Assembly (NCBI GenBank): GCA_037127255.1
Contig: JBANSL010000013.1
Coordinates: 82,280,188-82,344,187 of the forward strand
Length of the DNA: 64,000 nt
Source: Persicaria tinctoria
Lineage: Eukaryota > Streptophyta > Magnoliopsida > Caryophyllales > Polygonaceae
Direction: 5' to 3'
A program made the position numbers and the translations under genes. The notes below the pieces were generated by a model. That model made no database searches and was not told the origin of the DNA. It was given only the letters and a program-made list of their open reading frames with translations. Below, piece by piece: positions 58,076 through 64,000 of this stretch (position 1 is the first letter of the stretch; each line of letters opens with the position of its first letter).

Positions 58076-58115
58076 TTTCATGACATCTACAGTCGTTGAA
58101 CCTGATCAAAAACAT
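57630..58115 (-). CDS. repeat-encoded open frame of uncertain status
   Basis: 161 codons on the strand of the element, starting MFLIRFNDCRCH and then 14-residue repeats (EDSPLMAKQMxVKA) followed by 15-residue repeats (SPLKANEIATYGQSE). Because both periods are multiples of three, a second minus frame (57641-58081) and a plus frame (57612-58067) are also open, so openness alone is weak evidence. No known domain. It may be meaningless, or a non-autonomous element's own repeat protein. Confidence 0.25.
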   Translation of the reverse strand: MFLIRFNDCRCHETTSSEDSPLMAKKMLVKAEDSPLMAKQMHVKAEDSPLMAKQMPVKAENSPLKANEIATYGQSKSPLKANEIATYGQSESPLKANEIASYGQSESPLKAKEIATYGQSESPLKANEIATYGQFESPLKANEIATYGQSESPITANLNRH

Positions 58116-58549
58116 TACAGTTCTACATAATTCAAAGCAATCAAGTCACTAGAAGATTAGTATTGTGATGTGTAGTGCCCCTAACATGTTACATGCCCCT
58201 GCACACAATTTATATACCTTTTGCGGAGATGTAGTAAGCTAAAAATCTAGCTTGCAAGAGCTATATATATTCAACTTTTCTACTTTGGGTAAAATACCGA
58301 ACCTCTAACTTGCTTTTTGTCTCTTTATAACTCTTGATGCCCCAAATCACTCGGGTTGCCCCAGGCCACTTTGTATTAGTGAATCTAGCTTGCCCCGATA
58401 TCGATTGCGAGACTTGAATTCATGTTTTCCTTGGGAGCACACTCAATGCTCGTTGTTCATACTTATTCCTCCATAAACACCTATTCAAGAATACAAACAC
58501 CAGCGGAGCAAATGAAAACAAAGCAGACGGCACAACCCACTATATAATA

Positions 58550-58728
58550 CTCCCTCCGTTTAAAAATATAGGTCTTTTTAGGTTTGGAATTTTGTTTAGA
58601 AATATAAGTCCTTTTAGGTTTTTGAGGAATTGGGATAAGAGAAAAGTAACTTTTTGAGTTGTTTTGTGAAATGTTATTGGTTGATAATGGTAGTGGATAA
58701 AAGGACTTATAATTTTGAACGGAGGGAG
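58550..58728. mobile_element. Stowaway-like MITE
   Basis: ctccctccgtttaaaaatat at the left, gaacggagggag at the right, TA at 58548-58549 and 58729-58730. It is nested in the non-autonomous LTR element. Confidence 0.85.
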
Positions 58729-60041
58729 TAAGTGCCAATACATGCTCAATTTTTATATATAGTAAGATAGATAACATGTAGAGCACCCGTCAAACTCATT
58801 CATATATATGTATTTGAAAAGATAGATCAATGAAATGGGTTCAGAGAGAATGAGCAAGTGTGCGGATGCAATATATTAAAGATAGAAACATCCAAGACAC
58901 GAACCGGATTTATGCATGGCGTTGAAACAAGTATTTAAGCCGGTCAAATTTAATCAATTTCCGATCAATAACAAGCGGCACCTTGAGTGCCTACGCACAT
59001 CAATTAACTACGCAACGAGTTCAATAACTCAAAAGATTAAATCACAACTAATTAACCAAACAATATGTCCACCAATTTGAATCACACAATTCACATGCTC
59101 TTGCAATTCTGCTAAATATATATGTAGCTTGGGGCTGAATTTTATCTTGTTGTAATTATCGATTATTTCCTGCTAATATAAATTTGGGCAAGAGTTTGCC
59201 AATATCTCAAATAAGATATTTGGTCTAATTCCTATATTTGTGGAAGTCTGGGCCCATTTCCTACAAACACAAAGGTTGGGGCGAAATATGCAATTAATCT
59301 ATAGTTTAAGAAATTACCTCTTCTTCTTCACGGGTTAGGTTAGGAATCGTGGACGCCGCATCGGTGACGCTTGGACTATCTACGGTGGACGAGCAAGAGG
59401 GTATAAGCCGGTGAAGGACTGGAGGCGGAGACGCCGAATCCGGTAAAGGGGCAGTGGAATCCGGTATGCTTGGACCCGAATCACCGGCACGGAGCTGTTA
59501 TTGCCCCTCCAACGAGTCGACAACCGTTTGCGATCAATTGGTGATAGCGGTGGTGGATTCTGGGGGCGCTCTTGACGCGAATCGACGACGATTGTGGACC
59601 GATAGTGGCTCGAAGGCCTGTGCGTGTGCCCCTAAATGGGTGGCTGCCGGGATGCTGATTCGGTTCCACCGTTATTGGTGCCATCGCCAAAAGGATGATC
59701 CGTCGATCTAGATTTTGGCTATGTGCATAGTCAGATCTGCCGCCTTCTGCGTCTCGACCACGCGACATCGTATATCCTACGACTTCTCCTCGATCGCTCG
59801 GGACACGTGGTTGTTGTTGCCTTATTCACCAGCGATATCGACGGCAGTCGATTCGTTCCGGTGAGCCTTGCCTATGCTTGGGATAGGTCAACTTTTGACA
59901 GCCATGGGAGCTATCGTTGTTGACGGCGATTGTTCAATCAGTAGGTACGCAGTGGAATCGAATTGGTTTGATTCCTCCCTTGTTGCGATTAGGGTTCCGA
60001 TCCTATTGCTTTTCGATCGGTCCCCACGGACGGCGCCAAAT

Positions 60042-60431
60042 TGTGATGCATAAAATCTGCATCATAGTTGATCGATCTTGATCATGCCCTCAACCCGAAC
60101 CCTAGCCTGCAAACAAGAACAAACGAGGTCGAGGCGGGGCTTGTCTCCCCCGGAGGACCCTCCGACGCTCAAGTCAGTCCCCGTCCTCCCTCAATCTGAG
60201 TCTGTCTTCTATTATTTATACTAGTCGAGTATTAAATCAAAGAAAAACCGTTACGATATTAAATAAAAGAAACCGTTACCATATTTAATTCAGTCAACGC
60301 TCTTAATGCACGAAACCGCTATCGTAATCAATAGGCGAAACGGAAGCATCAATGTCGCATGGAATACTCGCATTTATTGGTAAAAGACCAAAATACCCTT
60401 GTGCTATGATGACGGGATTTTCTCTATCTCA
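60042..60431 (-). repeat. 5' LTR of the non-autonomous element
   Basis: 390 bp, same length as its partner. Confidence 0.92.
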
Positions 60432-60436
60432 GAAAC

Positions 60437-61538
60437 GCAGAGCACGGAGGGAGGATTACCTTTTTGTATATATATTTGCCTATTTGGAAACAACTTTTAA
60501 ATTTTGGAATCTGAACTAGCTCACATGCATCACCCACACCCACCATATGCAATTATGCGTACCGCAATATAATGAAGATCCTCTACCATTTGTTTTGTTT
60601 TAGCGGAATTACTGTTAAATATCTCACTTTGATAATGGATCGAGTAAAGTACGTTACTTCTGGGTTTGGACTTTGGATTAACCCCAACTCTGCGGCTAGC
60701 CTCTCAATTCAATGACAATATTTCACCCGATCGATCGATGAAGGGCGAGATCGAATCTTGATCTCCACTGCATTAACATTAATTGGATGTCAGCAAAGAC
60801 GTACTAGATAGATAATAATTATAGCATGACTTGGATTAATAGATTATATACATGGTCGGTTACGTTCTATTCTAGGTATCAATTAATTAAACTAATTAGC
60901 TTTTACATTAGATATTACCTAAAACCCAGGACTTGGTTGGATACCAGCTTTCAACAACCACTTGAAATTGAATTGGATACCAGCCTCCACCCTCATCCGA
61001 CGAACCCTGTTGCGTCCTGCGTTGAGGATTCCCGATTTGTTCTTCTTTAATTGGTTAGTTACAATCAGTTTGGGCCTAACTTTTTTGGGCCTTATGTTTG
61101 TTAATCCTTGTTTATAAATAGGATAAACGGGGGCAGAAAACCACCCTTTAAATACACCATATTGCTTAAAACCACCCCTTAAATGCCTAATTGCTGAAAA
61201 CCACCCTTTATAACCATTCATTTAGCAATCGACCACCCATCAACTTATTCCGTCCAAAATTCAGTTAAAGATGGATAAAACTCTCCTTCGTTTAGACGGA
61301 ACGGCAAGTTAATTGAGTAATTGGAAATTCATATTCTCCTTCTTCTTCCTTAAGCTCCTTCAATGGAGTTTTCCATTTTCTCCTTTTCTTGATTGCTCAA
61401 TCAAAACATCAAACTCTCTATTTAAAAAACCTTTTATATGTATTCCTCTCGGTGATAACTTCGTTTTGATATATAATGAGCCTTAATCTAGTATATAAAA
61501 TTATGAATGTTTGAAAATTAAAGGTAAATATATTAATC
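60437..61538. other. non-coding stretch with short direct repeats
   Basis: No gene recognised. Between 61137 and 61240 the phrase aaaaccaccc occurs three times at about 35-bp spacing and gaccaccc once more. Frames here (60826-61050, 60919-61221) match no family. Confidence 0.5.
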
Positions 61539-62417
61539 GGGTAAAATCCACCTATGGTCCCTGAACTTTAACCAAATGTTCAAACGGGTCCCTGAACTTT
61601 ATTTTTGTTCATTGAAGTCCCTGAACTTTGATATTTTGTACACATTTGGTCCTTCTATTAGTAAATTCGTTAAACAAGTGTTAAATAATGACATGAAATC
61701 GATGTATTTTTGTATATTAATGGCATGAGTTAGGTTATACACATGTAATTGCTTGGTATTTGTTTTTAATAAAGTAAAAAAATTATATTATATTAAAAAT
61801 ATATTTTAAAAAAAATATTTTATAATAAAAAAGACTTTCTATTTTCCAACTAATTAAATGGTATAATTTTATGATGATATTTTATTTTAAAGTATTTTAA
61901 TGACCAAAATTTTCTTATTTAATAAAAAAAATAAAATATGTTTTGTTAAAAAATAAATTCTACTTTGTTATAAAAAATAAACTCTATTTGTGTTAACAAA
62001 ATAAACTCAATTTTTAATTAAATAAGGAAATTTGGGAAATTCAAATACTTTAAAATAGAATTTTATTGGAAAATTATAACATTTTGTTGAAAAATAGAAA
62101 GTGTTTTGATAAAAATATATTTTAAAATATGTTTTGTTTTAAGAAAACTCTATTATCTAGGATGACTTTTGAGAAGAAAAAAACTAATTTTTTTACTTTA
62201 GTAACACAAATACCGGACAATTACATGTATATAACCTAACTCATGTCATTAATACAAAAATACATTGATTGCATGTCATTATTTAACAAATTTATTAAAG
62301 GAATGACCAAATGTGTACAAAATCTCAAAGTTCAGGGACTTCAATGAACAAAAATAAAGTTCAGGGACCCGTTTGAACATCTGGTCAAAGTTCAGGGACC
62401 ATAGGTGGATTTTACCC
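61539..62417. mobile_element. Mutator-like foldback element with 10-bp target duplication
   Basis: Ends gggtaaaatccacc and ggtggattttaccc belong to inverted repeats of about 110 bp (tccctgaacttt motifs). The direct repeat tatattaatc flanks the element at 61529-61538 and 62418-62427. The interior is AT-rich and also largely inverted. No coding frame. Confidence 0.88.
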
Positions 62418-62427
62418 TATATTAATC

Positions 62428-64000
62428 ACTATTATCTTCAAAGCTTCGAAACGCCTGGTTGACCTGCCAGGTCGACATTTTCCTTTTTTGAAAAATGCTC
62501 TGGGGGCTTGGATTTTTAAAAAAAATCATTTTTTTTAAAAAAAAACATCCGACATGTTGACCCGACAGGTCGACCCGTGACCCATCGACCCACCTCTCTA
62601 CGGATCATGTCTTTCCAACCCGTTAGGTGTGAGAGAAATAATAGAGTTTCAAGCCAAAAATTAATTTCTATATAAGTAGTCGTGGTCATAGACGTTATTC
62701 ACAAATTCAAAGATTGTGGAAAAGAAGCACAAAAAACATGTTTGTGACCTTGTTGAAGTGTGTTGTCTCATGCAGAATTTGATCGGAGAATGAAGAAATC
62801 GAGTCATCAATTGTCGCATCCATGAATCGCAAGGGAATTAGGGATCTAAAAACCCTAGAGACGGTGTACCAAGAAGAATTGAACCACTTGGAGTGAAATC
62901 CCGATCTTTGACGATTGATTCAAATCCATCGGGAAAACGAATGCTTGAACTCCCGGTTGTCGATTTGTGTATCATGAAAGAAGAAGATCCTAGAAGATCC
63001 AATCGAGTGAAGAAGTTGAAGCAAAACTAATATTGAATGTTAATCTCGTCTTTTACCATTAAGTATTTAGTTTTAGTTCTGAATATGTTCTTCTATTGCT
63101 TTTTGATTGTGTTAAAATTATGATTATGAATAAAACATTAATCTTTGATGGATAAAATTGTTTTGATGTTGATGTTTATTCCGTAGTTATCGATGATTGG
63201 TGTAAATTGTTGTTAGATACTCCGTAGCAATTTTGGTAAATATGTATGCAAATTTGAGAGCGTAACTTAGCATATTAAGTATCCTCGAGAAATTTTGCCG
63301 AGGTCATGCCATAGCCTTGACACCATTGGACGAGGTTCCTACATAAGCTTGACACAAGTAGACGAGGTTCCTCCATAAGCTCGGCTACCTTAGACAAGGT
63401 TGTTCGAAAACGATAAATAATGTCGATATTACATTGGCAATGTTTAGATTAACAAATAATATCGAAATCTTAAAATACTCAATGAAAGAAGCTATCCTAT
63501 TGGTTCTAACCTTGCACATACTCCTCAATTACTCAAGTTCAATCCCCCTCTTCCAACTCGATCCTTCTCCCTGATCGATCTCGTCCGTCGGACACTCTTG
63601 GTTGATTGTCTCGGCAATTAACCAAATTCTTCTCGGTTAAAAAAAAATTAAAGAATTGACTAACATGATCCATTGGGTCATCCTGAACTCCTGTTAGCAG
63701 ACTTGTAACGAACCGACTCAAAAGACCATGATTCGAAAATTGTCCAACCTAAAGTTATTGGACTCGAATCCAACCTGTTTAATCGGATTGATAAGTATTT
63801 TTAATCACTACACAAACTAAAGTAGAAGAACAAGAAGTATCAACCGCCCAAACTAAAAGCCCAAAGCACCATACCTTGAATTGGTAAAATAAATAACGAT
63901 CATTCCGGGGTACTACCCACATCCTTTTCGGTGAGCCATTTCGAAATGGTTCCCAAATCACCATACCACATTACCACATCTGCATACTATCCTCTTTGCT
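62428..64000. other. window end, no supported gene
   Basis: Nothing coding is supported. ggtcgac-containing phrases near 62460-62590 form weak inverted pairs. The minus frame at 63539-63721 (VQDDPMDHVSQF) faintly recalls retroelement gag but is too short to call. Confidence 0.4.
63311..63406. repeat. three 32-bp tandem repeats
   Basis: Units begin at 63311, 63343 and 63375 (atagccttgac, ataagcttgac, ataagctcggc) and share gacgaggttcct. A partial unit precedes them. Confidence 0.8.

Larger units (their letters stand above)
56966..60431 (-). mobile_element. non-autonomous LTR retrotransposon
   Basis: Two 390-bp LTRs (56966-57355 and 60042-60431) with TG/CA ends are flanked by the 5-bp repeat gaaac (56961-56965 and 60432-60436). 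Next to the right LTR the minus strand reads tttggcgccgtccgtgggg, a primer-site region seen in many plant gypsy elements, so the element runs on the minus strand. The 2.7-kb interior has no gag or pol domain. It contains a minisatellite and a nested Stowaway, so movement would need proteins from another element. Confidence 0.9.

Noticed and set aside
63539..63721. Retroelement gag fragment
   Set aside because: Only a weak resemblance over about 12 residues and no neighbouring gag sequence.

Overview
The window looks like plant nuclear DNA, most likely from a eudicot. It is AT-rich, gene-poor and full of angiosperm transposon families: Ty1/copia, Ty3/gypsy-like LTRs, LINEs, Helitrons, CACTA, hAT, Mutator-like and Stowaway-like elements. 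It has plant TATA boxes and poly(A) signals and no bacterial operon structure. The genus cannot be told from sequence alone. No tRNA, rRNA or CRISPR array was seen.

Bases 1-30321 are a tandem array of six units. Each unit was built around one small gene for a secreted eight-cysteine (defensin-like) peptide. Genes at 1708, 14698, 18016, 28644 and 29700 are intact, and the copy at 8515 is a 5'-truncated pseudogene. The units share about 3 kb of flanking DNA: a conserved promoter, a duplicated promoter-distal block, a LINE 3' end, a gypsy-type LTR fragment and a hypervariable microsatellite. Different transposons then opened individual units: a long gypsy-type LTR (2484-5599), a CACTA-ended segment carrying an exon resembling RPAC1 (10720-13756), a 6-kb LTR-like insertion with nested elements (19769-25783), and a Mutator-like MITE (27231-28475). 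A diverged, inverted homologue of the same peptide, with identical cysteine spacing, lies 12 kb outside the array (42544-42747).

Bases 30322-43550 are transposon graveyard: a CACTA end with subterminal repeats, a LINE, a copia RT/RNase H relic, a hAT element with an 8-bp target duplication, a non-autonomous Helitron, a 5'-truncated LINE with a 14-bp target duplication, and another copia relic. Bases 43550-45446 hold a decayed Helitron helicase.

Bases 48271-62417 hold younger elements: a Mutator-like MITE with a nested Stowaway, a complete Tnt1/Tork-type copia element (50994-56338) with near-identical LTRs and one open polyprotein, a non-autonomous LTR element (56966-60431) carrying a 45/42-bp coding-phase minisatellite, and a third Mutator-like foldback element. 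The last 1.5 kb shows only a short tandem repeat.

The only host genes that look functional are the small cysteine-rich peptide genes. Most of the rest is mobile DNA or its remains.
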